From Ulota crispa (Eukaryota > Streptophyta > Bryopsida > Orthotrichales > Orthotrichaceae), in NCBI GenBank assembly GCA_963920765.1, contig OY987245.1, forward strand, positions 24,940,727-25,004,726: 64,000 nt of DNA. Reading direction: 5' to 3'. The translations under genes were made by a program, and so were the position numbers. This document shows positions 23,222 to 33,830 of this stretch, one piece after another (position 1 is the stretch's first letter; each line of letters opens with the position of its first letter). The notes beneath the pieces are model-generated. The model searched no databases, had not been told where the DNA came from, and saw nothing but the letters and a program-made list of their open reading frames with translations.

Positions 23222-24290
23222 TGTTCGGGACCAAGGTTTGCCCAAGCTCTCCCACTTGTGAGGGTGCCCACTGCCCAGTACCCCCTGTGAGTTTGTATTG
23301 TGTCTTCAATGGTGAAGCGACACGCACCCAAGAATACATGCAGCGTAGCGGGAAAAAGGCTTGAAATTAGAACCCCCCTCCCAGAGTGCACGGCCACCCA
23401 TAAGATCTGGTACCAGTAGATACCATGCAAAGGTGTACGAACCTACATTACTTACTATTTTCTCTGAGAGGGAAATGTGAGGAAGTGAGGGGAGTGACGA
23501 TTTCATCGATCGGTCCACCCAATTTTAGTGGGCAGGACCGCAGGAGGGTAAACTAGCCACTAGCCAGCGTGAATGGGAAGTGTGAGGGGACTGAAAGATT
23601 CTGGAGGAAAATGCAGTGGCATAACTGGGGCTCTGGGACTGGGGGCCTGCAATTGCGAAGCGCTGGGGGCTGGGGCACCGCACGATAGTCAACAGGGAGG
23701 GCCAGTGCCAGACTATGAATGCGTCCTGGAATCCATGCAAGACCTAGATCCGCTTCAAGAGGCGATCCGGCACCCGCGGAGAATATCTCGCCTCCACCCG
23801 GGTACATAGATCTCCCTGCCCTGCCCTGCCCTGTTGTACTGCAGCGCCATTCCCGCATGGAATCTGCGCAGTGCGGACAGTCTTCAGCAATCGAGGCGCC
23901 TCCCCCTTGCCGCCCATTGGCCCACCTCGCCCCACCGGTGGGGCCCGGCCTTCCTCGCCCGCACATTGGCCCCAGCTTTCGTGGCCCCCTTCTTCCTTGG
24001 GGCCATCAGACACCGCACACTCCTCTCTGCAGGTCGGCCTCGGCCCGCACGCTGGGCGCTGCTGTCCAGTCTAGGCCCGGGATGCCACAGCGTCACCCAG
24101 TCCCAGAGGCCAGAGCCAGAGACCGAGGGTGCTGGACTGCTGGGATTTTGGCTTTTGTGGCATCACATTCTCGCGTCCGCTAATCCTTGAAGCCATGATC
24201 GGACAGAACTGGCCATCTTCAGTACAAAGTCAGCCGGTTGAAATGGCACCAGTGCACAACCACATCAAATACACTACATAAGTAAATAGT
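23222..24290. other. GC-rich segment open in several frames
   Basis: High GC between about 23.55 and 24.15 kb makes frames of 118, 137 and 154 codons open on both strands at once. No domain is recognisable. It may be a first-exon or promoter region linked to the candidate exon just upstream on the minus strand, or a GC-rich repeat. Confidence 0.35.
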
Positions 24291-24294
24291 TGAA

Positions 24295-24463
24295 ATTTGA
24301 ATCCTACCAGGTAAATATTGGCCTGCTCTTCTTCACCAATCAATCTAATTATAGTCTGGATACCTGCGACACCCGATGCACACGTGATACCAAAATGGGA
24401 AATGTTGAATTTCAGTGGAATAAGCTCCAAACTCTCCCTTGACAATTCCAAAACACTACCTTG
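24295..24463 (-). CDS. Candidate internal exon, unidentified protein
   Basis: On the minus strand an acceptor-like TTAACTGCAAG near 24462-24472 is followed by an open stretch reading SVLELSRESLELIPLKFN and ISHFGITCASGVAGIQTI, ending NIYL at a donor-like CTG|GTAGGA near 24308. The residue mix, amphipathic helix-like pattern and matching splice signals suggest a real exon of a helical protein. I cannot name the family and see no second exon. The start of the AGGTAG MITE at 24475 lies a few bases upstream, so the exon's 5' neighbour may be disrupted. Confidence 0.3.
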
Positions 24464-24474
24464 CAGTTAAGGTA

Positions 24475-24846
24475 AGGTAGGAATACCATAAACAGTTACT
24501 GACCTCTACTTGGAAAAGTAGATTATTTTGAAATCAACAATAGTTGCATCTGAAAAAGATTTTGAAATATTCTAAGAAGATGCTATTTCCTCGCATTTGA
24601 TTGGTTCAAACTTGTTTCGGAACACGGTTCTAGAGGTAGCCATTTGAGGTGCACGTATGAAACGAGAATTGGTCCAAACCCTAAATCCACATTTATATTG
24701 CATTAAAAATTCATTCTTGAGTAAATTTTTTTTTGTGCACTCTTCCTTATCCTTGCTCCTCCACAAATTGAGAATAGATTCTCAAGAAATCCCCATATCT
24801 TACTTGCTAAAGTGGCTTATTTTAACCATTTATGGTATTTCTACCT
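24475..24846. mobile_element. AGGTAG/TA-type MITE, family B, 372 bp
   Basis: The left end AGGTAGGAATACCATAAAC pairs with the right end TTTATGGTATTTCTACCT; TA lies on both sides. No coding frame. Confidence 0.85.
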
Positions 24847-25056
24847 TAGTCTACTTGAAAAGCAACTACCTTGCAGTTAGTCTCTTCGAAAAGCGACCAT
24901 GTTAGAGCAAGTTTGGTTTTTCATGGGCTTTTCTAGACATGAAGGATGTTTGTCTAGTTTTCAAATAAAGAGAAATGGATGTCAAATGTAATCCAATTTT
25001 TTCATATTTTTTGAAGCATTATTGAATTGTTGATGAATTTTCAAAAAAATTGAGAG

Positions 25057-25290
25057 TGTCATGGACATAAAAATATAACAATAATTGATGAAAACTAGAA
25101 ATGAATTTGAATTTAAAGATAAGGAACAAATAACAAAAGAGGTGAACAATCGCTCTAAAAGATGTGTTGTCAAGTCTAGATAACACTTCAGCCTTGACTC
25201 CTATATATACTATGATCTAAAATGAAAGAAATCTAAAGTAAAAGATATTCTAAAGTCAAAAGTAAAAATAAACAGAAAGTGTCCTTAACA
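25057..25290 (-). repeat. 3' LTR of the chromovirus
   Basis: On the minus strand it runs TGTTAAGGACAC ... TCCATGACA, the usual TG...CA form. It aligns along its length with 30099-30330 with scattered substitutions. Confidence 0.9.
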
Positions 25291-25523
25291 TTATTTCCTT
25301 TTCAAGCGACAAGTCCCAAGAAGAGCCTTAGGTTTATCCGGATAACGTTAATGAAATTCTTGAACAATTTCTAGTGCATTTATGAGATTCTTGGCTAGTT
25401 CCTACGTTTGCTCATTAATATCATAACCGCTTCAAAGTATCAAATACTCCACTTTGCCTCACCTTTGTCGCAAGTCTAATATTTGTTCCACTTCATATTC
25501 ATTGTGGTTCTCAATTTCAATGC
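25291..25523 (-). pseudogene. Chromodomain and C-terminus of the chromovirus polyprotein
   Basis: The reading EYEVEQILDLRQR, then SGYDINEQ, NLINALEIVQEF and RYPDKP follows the chromodomain pattern seen in chromovirus integrases. Four in-frame stops sit in the domain: at two aromatic-cage or core tryptophan positions, and at former Arg and Gln codons. All are explained by C-to-T or G-to-A transitions. The final stop abuts the LTR. Known: such chromodomains direct integration to marked chromatin. Confidence 0.85.
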
Positions 25524-26800
25524 TTAGCAATGATGGTTGTGTTCTTCTTGAAAATTGTGACTGTCGATAAAATTTACAAAGAAAAAATAAAAGACTGAAT
25601 GTACTTTCATAGAAACTAGTAACTCCAAACGGTATGCCACTGGGTTGATTTGCTTTATAATGATAAACGGTCCCAATTTCCGATAGTCTAATTTATCACA
25701 TGGCCGCTTGGTATTAATATTCTGTCGAAGAAGCCATATCTTATCTCCAATTTTAAAATTAAATGCTTGATTGCAAGATTTGTCCGCAGCTGTCTCGTAA
25801 GACTTCTGGGCAGATTGTAATTGAAGCTTCAAAATATTTTGAATTTGCGATAATTGCCTTGTAAAGTTGTCAGCTGCTGGGTTATTATTTCCTCGTGAAC
25901 TAAATAGATCAAACATCGGATAATAATTATAATTAGAATAAAATGGTATTTGTTGAGTTGAAGTATGAAGAATATTGTTGTATGTAAATTCTGCTAATGA
26001 CAAGTATGTTGTTTTGTTGTCTTGCTGATAATTCATATTACATTGTAAATACTGTTCCAAGTATGTTATCTAGTTGTCTTGCTGATAATTCATATTACAT
26101 TGTAAATACTGTTCAAAGAGTTGATTAACTTGTTCTGTTTGACTGTCAGTTTGAGGATGGAAAATTGAAAAGAGGTTGATATCCACTTTCAATATCTTGA
26201 AAAGAAATTTCTAAAACTTCGATAAAAATTTTGGTCTTTGATCTAATATAATATCGTTTAGTAAATTGTGATATCAATATACATTATCTAGAAATAGTCT
26301 TGCCGTATCTTCACTTGATGAAGTCTTCTTGTAAAAGACAAAGTTTGTCATTTTTGTAAACCGATCCGTTACAACAAAAATATTGTCGAAAGAACTTAAT
26401 GGTAACAAATTCGTAATAAAATTTATAAAAACTGAAAACCATGGTCGACGTGAAATAGATAACGATTGCAAAAGTCTATTATGGCAATGTCGAGGATTCT
26501 TGAACCTTAAATAAATGTCATAAAAAGTAACAAAATCCTTTACATATTTCTATATTTGAATCCACCAAAAATCTCTAGAAATGAGTTTTAAAGTCTTGTT
26601 ATATCCAAAATGATTAGCTGCTGTAAAGCCATGACAAGATTGAAAAACACAAAGTCGTATTGGATCATTTTGAATGAATAAACAGTTTTCTAGGTATAAC
26701 AAATCTTCATCCACCTTAAAATTATCTTCTTCACCAAAGCGACTCTTGATGTTAAGGGCTATACAATCTTTAATAATTGCAATGCGCATTTGATTGAAGA
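25524..26800 (-). pseudogene. Integrase of the chromovirus, broken
   Basis: In order on the minus strand: the zinc-binding region (CHGFTAANHFGYNKTLKLI near 26.6 kb), the catalytic core start (FINFITNLLP and VVTDRFTKM near 26.4 kb), and a long C-terminal piece (178 codons, 25524-26060) with LAEFTYNN and the GPY/F module RPCDKLDYRKLGPFII. The first core Asp has become Asn (FINFI where the family has a D). The 26.06-26.27 kb stretch linking the pieces is disrupted, and includes a ~45-bp local duplication (CTTGCTGATAATTCATATTA twice near 26020 and 26079). Confidence 0.9.
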
Positions 26801-27022
26801 AGTTTTTGTTTGTAAGTAATGGTATAACTGTAGCGTAAAGATAAAATAGTTCTGGTTTTAATAAAATTTTTCACTATTAATCAAATGCTGTTTTTCCAAC
26901 CTCGGGCGCAAGATATGATCTTTTCGATAATGCATTAGATAGTCATTGTTGCTTTCTGGATCAATATGTAATAATAAAGTCAAACCAGAATAAAAACATG
27001 TTTCATTGAACTTGTCGCTAAT

Positions 27023-27380
27023 TTAAAACACGAGATGACATGAAGTACTCCAAATTTTGTGATCTGTATAAACGGTCATTGAGTGCGTAGTTCTTTCAAA
27101 AAAATGGCGACACTTTTTTAAAAAATTCACAATAACAAGAAATTCTTTATCGTAAATTTCATAATTGATTTCAGCAGCAAAAAAAATTTGAGAATAAAAA
27201 GCAATTTGATGAAGCTTTTTGTCTTCCCCAAATTTTGAAAGTATAGCTTTCAAAACAAAATCTGAGGCATTGGTTTTTAAATAAAATGTATTTGAAAAAT
27301 TTGAGTGTACTGATATTGAAGCAGTAGTGAATGCGGAATTTAGATCTTAAAAAACATTCTACCATAATGATCCTCATTGG
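27023..27380 (-). pseudogene. RNase H region of the chromovirus, broken
   Basis: The readings KTNASDFVLKAILSKFGED, IAFYSQIFFAAEINYEIYDK and MTVYTDHKIW match the Ty3/gypsy RNase H domain. The first catalytic Asp appears as Asn (TNASD). At least one frame break separates the two halves. Confidence 0.88.
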
Positions 27381-27475
27381 AGCTTGTCTTTGCTTGTCAA
27401 CTCAGTGAGTGGAGCAGCAGCTTGAGAATATCTCTTGATGAAGATCCAATAAAAATTGGCAAAATCAATAAAACA

Positions 27476-28143
27476 TTATACGTTTTTAATAATTTTTAGA
27501 ACTTTCCAAGACAAAATAGTTTCTATCTTCTTGGAATCTATCTTCAAGTTTTTAGTAGTCGCAATGAATCCCAAAAACTTCATCTCAATTTGGTGAAATA
27601 AACACTTCTTTGGTTTGACGTAAAGTCCTCGTTTACGTAAATTTTTAAAGACTAAATGAACGTGCTTTGTATGATCTTCTTCATTTTTGGAAAATATCAA
27701 AATGTCATTCAAATAAATGATAACAAAATTATCAAGATGCTCTAAGAAGATGTCATTCATTATGTGCTAAAAAATTACTATGGCATTTATTAGATCAAAA
27801 AGCATAACATTATATTGAAAATTATCATATCTTGATCAAAAAGCAGTCTTCTATTTGTTTTTTATTTTTATTTGTACAAGATTGTAAGCTTCGCGTAAGT
27901 CAATTTTAGTAAAGACCTTCACACTTCTGAATTGATAAAAAAATCTAAAGATCAAAGGTAATGGATAACGGTTTTTTTTGTTACCTTATTGAAATCTCGA
28001 TAATCTACACACATTCGTAAATAGCCATTTTTTTTCACAAATAGAATAGGCATTCCAGCAGGCAATTTGGAGTGATAAATGAAGTTTTTAGTCAAATTCT
28101 TATCAATGTAATTCCGTAATTCCACTAACTCCGTTTGTGACAT
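27476..28143 (-). pseudogene. Reverse transcriptase of the chromovirus, broken
   Basis: The N-terminal piece reads LPAGMPILFVKKNGYLRM and [11 protein letters not shown]; the C-terminal piece contains VIIYLNDILIFSKNEEDH and FHQIEMKFLGFI. The catalytic YxDD box is YLND, so the third residue, an essential Asp, is lost. Several stops lie between 27.77 and 27.95 kb. Confidence 0.92.
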
Positions 28144-28338
28144 GTTATAAATCGAGCCAAAAAAAGATTGTGTTCTTTTCTCTAAATCTATAGTATAATC
28201 ATATAATTAGTGCTCCGGTAGCATATCAGCATTTTTTTTCAAAAAAACATTTTCAAAATCTTTATACTGCTCCGTGATACTAGTTGTTGTAGTCTTCTCT
28301 TTACTAATTGGAGATGCATAGATAATAAATGATGTATC

Positions 28339-28790
28339 TTATTTGGTCATTTTTATAAATGTTTTTGCTACAATGAACATGAGTTTCTTTACTTGCGGTT
28401 TGTTTGTTTGTTTGTTAACAGGTTTTGTAACAAGTTTATTGACTAGACGACTTTTGATGAAAGTCATCTTTCGTAATTTCCAGTCTATTGATAGATTATA
28501 TTTTTTTAACCACATAAGATCAGGAATAACAAGATTAAACTGGGTTTTGATGATATTGAAGATAATTTTGATATTATGGCCTTTGAATGCTACATCCAAG
28601 ATTTTGTTTCATGTGTGATACTACCAAAAGATAAAGGTTGTCCCTCTATCACTTCTACATTGATGGACTGGGATTTTTAAATTAAAGAAAGTTTCTGACT
28701 TTTGACAAATTTTTCATCAAAAAAACAAGCAGATGCTCCTAAATCTAATAAAGCAGTGGTTTCAAGTTTATGAGAACTAACGGATAAAGG
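28339..28790 (-). pseudogene. Aspartic protease of the chromovirus, broken
   Basis: The active-site region reads TALLDLGASACFFDEKF, where retroviral-type proteases have D-S/T-G. Downstream VIPDLMWLKKYNLSIDW corresponds to the family's ILGMDWL...IDW segment. A break near 28.65 kb separates the two. Confidence 0.85.
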
Positions 28791-28900
28791 AATGATAAAA
28801 TAAGAAGCAGTTTGAGTTGAAAAAGATGAATCTCAATGTTGTTGTAAATTTGTATTATCCAGCCGCACGGTTTATATTGTGGCTAGATTTCTCTGTGTTC

Positions 28901-29869
28901 TTAAACAAAGACAACTCTAATTTTGAGAACACGTTGGCTCGGCATCATTGGACTATTGCGGATTCTATGGCCCTCCACGCCACAATATAAATATAGTTTC
29001 TCGTCCATACAATGTTTCTTCTGTTCTAGAGTGAGATGCTTGACACGTACTGCGTCGATTTGCATATTCATAGTCTCTGAATGCAAAATTGGACTATTTG
29101 TCGATACAAATGAGGTCGGACAAGTTGATTGTTCTTTTGGTAGAATTTGATGTTGACAACGTTGGAAAAGCTAGTTATTGCATTTAACCGCTTGACTAAT
29201 TATTTTATTCAACGTTTGTAGATCAAGAAGCTATAAAAATAAATCTTTCGCCGTATCTTTCAATCCCCAATAGAATTGGCTCATAAGAACTGTTTCATCC
29301 CAATTGATGTTGCACGCAAGTTGTCTAAAGTCCGAGGCTTAAGCTGATGTAGAATGTGACCCTTGTCTTAAAAATTGAATTTTTGTTGTCGCCCAATAAA
29401 CTTTATTATGTTCGCTGAATGCTTCTCCAAAAGCCTCAAGCAAATTGTTGAAGTTGCTCAGTATAGGAGATCTTTTTTCAAATAAAGGAGCAAATCATGA
29501 TAAAATTTGCCCTATAAGGAGAATTCCAACCAATTCAACTTGTGATTTTTGCGTTAGATAGCGTTCCAATTGTAAAACAATTATTAATCGAATCTGATTG
29601 ACAAATCCTAGAAACTTGGAACGTGTGTCATCAAACATCTCAGAGAGACTAACACAAGGTTCTTTTTGTTGTAGTGGTGGTGGTAGATTTTGTTGAACTA
29701 CAAGGGAAGATCCTCTCTCTGAATTGACGAGAGGTTGGCCTTGTTGAAGAGCACTAATGACTCTTTTAATTGTTCAGGTTCGATTTAATAACATAGTGAT
29801 AGCATGTAAGATAGTGTCTAACTTAGACTCTACAAATTTAGGCATGACAAAATCCTGAAGTTTAGCCAT
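28901..29869 (-). pseudogene. gag of the chromovirus, broken
   Basis: It opens MAKLQDFVMPKFVESKLDTI at 29869 and meets a stop about 31 codons in. Capsid-like readings follow (DDTRSKFLGFVNQIRLI, FEKRSPILSNFNNLLEAFGE, SQFYWGLKDTAKD). A degenerate zinc knuckle, YCGVEGHRIRNS, lies near 29.0 kb with its first and last Cys replaced. Confidence 0.85.
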
Positions 29870-30098
29870 AACAGGAGACAAAAAATAACAAGATATATAA
29901 AATAAGATAAAATACTGGTTAAGAGGGGGTAAACCACAACCTCTAAATCTTCAAGCCTTCAAGGAGAGGAGATGTCCGCAACTCTCATAAGAAGAACAAG
30001 ATACAAGTATTGTAATGATTGAGATATCAAATTAGAGGGCATAAACCGCAACCTCTAACAAGAGTCCTAATACTCAGGTGAAGTAAAAGTCAACAAAT

Positions 30099-30330
30099 TG
30101 TCACGGACATAAAAATATAACGATAATTGATGAAAATTAGAAATGAATTCAAATTCAAAGATAAAGAACAAATAAAAAAAGAGGTGAAAGATTGCTCTAA
30201 AAGATGTGTTGTTAAGTCTAAATAACACTTTAGCTTCAATTCCAATATATACTATGATCTAAAATGAGAGAAATCTAAAGTAAAAGATACTAAAGTTGAA
30301 GGTAAAAGTAAACAAAAGGTGTCTCTAATA
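30099..30330 (-). repeat. 5' LTR of the chromovirus
   Basis: Aligns with the 3' LTR; the minus-strand start is TATTAGAGACAC, so TG has decayed to TA. The inner end is TCCGTGACA. Confidence 0.9.
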
Positions 30331-30387
30331 AGGACTAGACACCTACTTGTAACTCTAGGTCTCCCATAAATAGTCCCTTGCGACTTA

Positions 30388-30590
30388 TTAACCCCTAAAG
30401 ACTTAAACACCTTTTTTTGGCAACATAACAATTTTGGGCACCTCACTACTAATGGAGTTTTCATTTTTTTCTTTGGAAATTTCACACATGATGCGTCCAA
30501 GGAGTAGCTTTAAGACCCAACAATTTTCATAACTTTTCACTTTATGGTTCAAAAGTTATTGCATGATATGTAGTTTTCTTTGCTTGTTGG
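30388..30590. mobile_element. Left end of a TTAA-type element, right end not found
   Basis: TTAA at 30388-30391 followed by CCCCTAAAGACTTAAACACC. The next ~190 bp match the left part of the element at 53583 (CACCTCACTACTAATGGAG; GACCCAACAATTTTCATAAC). Similarity stops near 30585. Confidence 0.65.
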
Positions 30591-31544
30591 GTACACAAAA
30601 TGTTTCTTTAAAAATTACAAAAGAATACACCTTTTCTTTTATAACTTATAGAGATCCATTCAAGGACCATTGCATTGCCATTCTTGGCACCCTATGGGAG
30701 GCTTTAATGTTAGGGGTTGCTTTTCAAGTAGACTACCTCAAGCTTGCCTCAGACCAAGACGTCCAAAATAATAGGCAAAAGCCCTTGCCTAATGCTTCAT
30801 CTAATGGAGTTCGGAGGGAAACTTTCATGTGATCATGGATTTTTCCATCCAATGAATGGTTTCACATGGGAACAAACATGTAGTGGAGGTGTAGTTTTAT
30901 TCCTTTTATTCTCACTTGACATGACTATGTCTTTACCTCACATGAAGTGAGAGGAAGTGCTTTGTTCTAGTGGACAAGATTTGGTGTCACCTCCCAAGGT
31001 GACCTCAAATCTTGTCCACTACAATTGAACTCCTTTCCAATTTTAGCGAGAGTGGTTGACGACATGAACTCATAGTCAAACGGACGTCCCTTCGGTATGA
31101 ATGCAATATTGGACAAAACTTTAGAATTGACCAATGAGAATGATTTTTTTTATTTGGTGCCTCTAGACATCTTGGATTGAACCGGGCCTTAGAGCAATTT
31201 TTTAACTTTTGTGTAGGCTAAAGGCTTCACATAAGTGCATTCTCAGTTTCTTAGGTATAAGACAGTGGGAATACAGGCAAAGCTTGTGTAGCTAGTGGCA
31301 CAAACTAAGATTATATATGCATAAAACCTTAAACTTATGTAAATGTTACTTGAAGAAAATACCGCCACGTATTTTTTTGTTGGCAAAAGTGACATTACAT
31401 AGTGTGACCCCACTCTATAATTTCCATTGCTACATTCACAAATGTAAGAAAATCTGCAAATGCAAAGGATTTAGTTCATGCAATATTTGTATTTCATTAA
31501 AGACATGGCACTAATAAGACATATTCAAAGCATCAATAATAATA
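30591..31544. other. Intergenic DNA with one strong hairpin
   Basis: At 30969-31020 AGTGGACAAGATTTG pairs with CAAATCTTGTCCACT, and the inner GTCACCT with AGGTGAC, leaving a four-base loop. Frames of 68-89 codons at 30563-30950 have no recognised domain. Confidence 0.5.
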
Positions 31545-32407
31545 GGAAATTGCTAAAACCACACCCAGAATTGTTAAAGCCACACTCTAAGGTGTATTTT
31601 GAGTATAAAATGTGAGAATTTAATGTTGAGAACTATAATGTGGATCAAAAGATGTGTTTCCCCTTTATCATTCTAACGCTATAATAAAAAAAACTTGGAA
31701 GTGCTTTCATTTAAAATTTAAAATGTAGTACTTTTGAACTACTGAAAGCATAAATACATTAAAAAAAAAAAAAAAAAAAAAAACAATGATGCAATAGAAG
31801 TATTTTCTAATTTAGAATTGAAATTTGAGAGGTTCAGAGTCACATTGCATCTTTTGATGCTGAGTTATTTAATTGAATATTGTGAAGTATCAGTAATACA
31901 GCACAACCTTGGCATTTCCGCTCCAAGGCAGTTTCTTATAGAATTAATAAGAAAAACAATATACTTGCGACTTGTGCCTTTGCCTTGCAATTACTTCAAT
32001 ATCCACTCAATAAATGAGATCTTACAAAGGAATGAAGACTAAGTGGCGCCATTCAATTTTGTCATAACCCTTTCTAATGTAATTTTAAGTATTTATTAAT
32101 TGTTTGTACTTTGTTTATTCCATAAATATATTCTCAAGTACATGTACTACTAATTTGTTTGCTAGAGTTTTAAAAAATTGTGAAAAATCGTTGTAAAAAT
32201 TGTTGGTTTTATGATTCTTTTGATTTACAACAGCTTTTCTAACATCCCCAGATATCTTGTATTTTGTCTTCTTTCTTTCAAAAAGGTGGTAATGCCATGA
32301 TTGAATGAATGATGGACCACTTGAATAAAATAAAATAACAAATTCTCAAATTTCATTCTCACAAGGGTGTGGCTTTAACAATTTTGAGTGTGGCTTTAGC
32401 AACTCCC
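31545..32407. mobile_element. hAT-like MITE, long copy, 863 bp
   Basis: The termini GGAAATTGCTAAAACCACAC and, complemented, GGGAGTTGCTAAAGCCACAC are inverted, with a second inverted block (GTATAAAATGTGAGAATT and its counterpart) inside. Same family as 41944-42353. Contains A23 at 31761-31783. Target duplication not clear here. Confidence 0.75.
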
Positions 32408-33184
32408 TTATAAGGTTATGTGTCTATTACAAACTGTGATTTTAGAGCTATAACAAATTTTGGAAATGAGCTTCAAATTTAGTGGATCTTTGATTAAAAT
32501 TGCACCATATAACCATTTACTAACGTATGAAAAATAGAACTTGAGTCAACACCAATTGTATATATTAATAAAGAGATCATCTGTGAATTTGTATATTATA
32601 AACGACCATGGTTTTTGATTTAGTATAGAAACAAATGGTTGAAGGGCTTCAAATCATTTTCAAATCCTCAAACGATGAGTGATCAAACATCATCATTTTT
32701 AGTGTATGCTTGATTTGGTTGTCTTTTCTACATTCCATCTACATTCCAAACAATCGGCATGATGTATACTCCAATTCCTATGATCCATAGTTTACATCCA
32801 TGGAGTTGAAATCTACCATTGCACTCATCAACAACTCTCAATAGAAAATGAAATAAAGGATTCAAGATTCCTCCAAAATTGACTAGAACATTGAAAATGA
32901 ATCATTTTCACAATATTTTCTTCCCGTTTTGGTTTATAATGTGGAATATAAGTTGCAGTGAATCTTTAAGATTCCGTGTGGTCCACAACTTAAGAATAAG
33001 TTAATATCTGAATGATCAAATTTTGAATAAGAAGAGTTACTTTTGGTGCAAAAAAATATGTATACACTTTTGTAAACTGTAGAATTTTAAAAGATAACAA
33101 AATACTGTGCAAATGTCAAAAGGCCAACATAACATGCTCATGCATGAATAACTTGAGTTTTCCTACGCACATGATTTATTCACA
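32408..33184. other. AT-rich intergenic DNA, no supported feature
   Basis: No frame, repeat or motif can be supported. Confidence 0.4.
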
Positions 33185-33830
33185 TATTCATTAGTAGCTG
33201 GGTTGATTGCATGGATGTATAGGAGACATCATACGCATATCTTTTTTTAAAATTTTTTTCAAAAAGTTTCAAAATTTCTTTTATAGAGATTTTAATGTTA
33301 TGGTGATCAGGATCAAATTTAGCAAAATACATATTTTTTCATGGAAATTAATTTTTGTTAATTGACTCACACATTGTGATTAAGTATGTACCTTTAAACA
33401 CAAGGATATGTTTATCTTGCCAAAAATTAATTTCCATGAAGAAACATGTATTTTGTCGAATTTGTCATGATCACCCTAACATTAAAATCTCTATAGAAGG
33501 AATTTAGAAACTTTTGGAAATATTTGTTTGAAAGAAAGATGTGCATATGGATATCTCCTACATATCCGTGCAATCAAATCTCAAAAACTCGTCACCAATT
33601 TTATTTAATCAATTTTCTTGTAGTACCATGATTTTGACAAAAAAATACTTTACAAAAAATAGGATTTTGAATTTTAGTAATTGAAATTTGGTATGCTTGA
33701 TTAGGATTGCATGAGAATTGCATACCAACAATGTGAGAATAAAATACCCATTATGTTGTTTATTATACAAAGTTCTTTGAATCCTATAACAGAGACTTTC
33801 GTACTCTTTCTTTAGGGTATGTACAGTGCC
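33185..33830. mobile_element. Foldback element, family G, left arm truncated
   Basis: TTGATTGCATGGATGTATAGG at 33202 pairs with CCTACATATCCGTGCAATCAA at 33560, and the inner arms (ATTTAGCAAAATACATATTT and counterpart) continue. The outer arm present on the right (GTACTCTTTCTTTAGGGTA near 33799) has no left partner. Confidence 0.65.

Larger units (their letters stand above)
25057..30330 (-). mobile_element. Decayed chromovirus (Ty3/gypsy LTR retrotransposon), about 5.3 kb
   Basis: Two LTRs of 232-234 bp flank remnants of gag, protease, reverse transcriptase, RNase H, integrase and a C-terminal chromodomain, in that order on the minus strand, which is the Ty3/gypsy (Metaviridae) gene order. 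Stops and frame breaks occur in every domain. The polypurine tract AAAAGGAAATAA directly abuts the 3' LTR (minus-strand start TGTTAAGG). No clear tRNA primer site follows the 5' LTR and no 5-bp target duplication is visible (GAGAG versus AGGAC). Confidence 0.95.

Noticed and set aside
30098-30099. Initiator-methionine tRNA primer site next to the 5' LTR
   Set aside because: The bases inside the 5' LTR (minus strand ATTTGTTGACTTTTAC) do not match the usual TGGTATCAGAGC-type site, so none was annotated.
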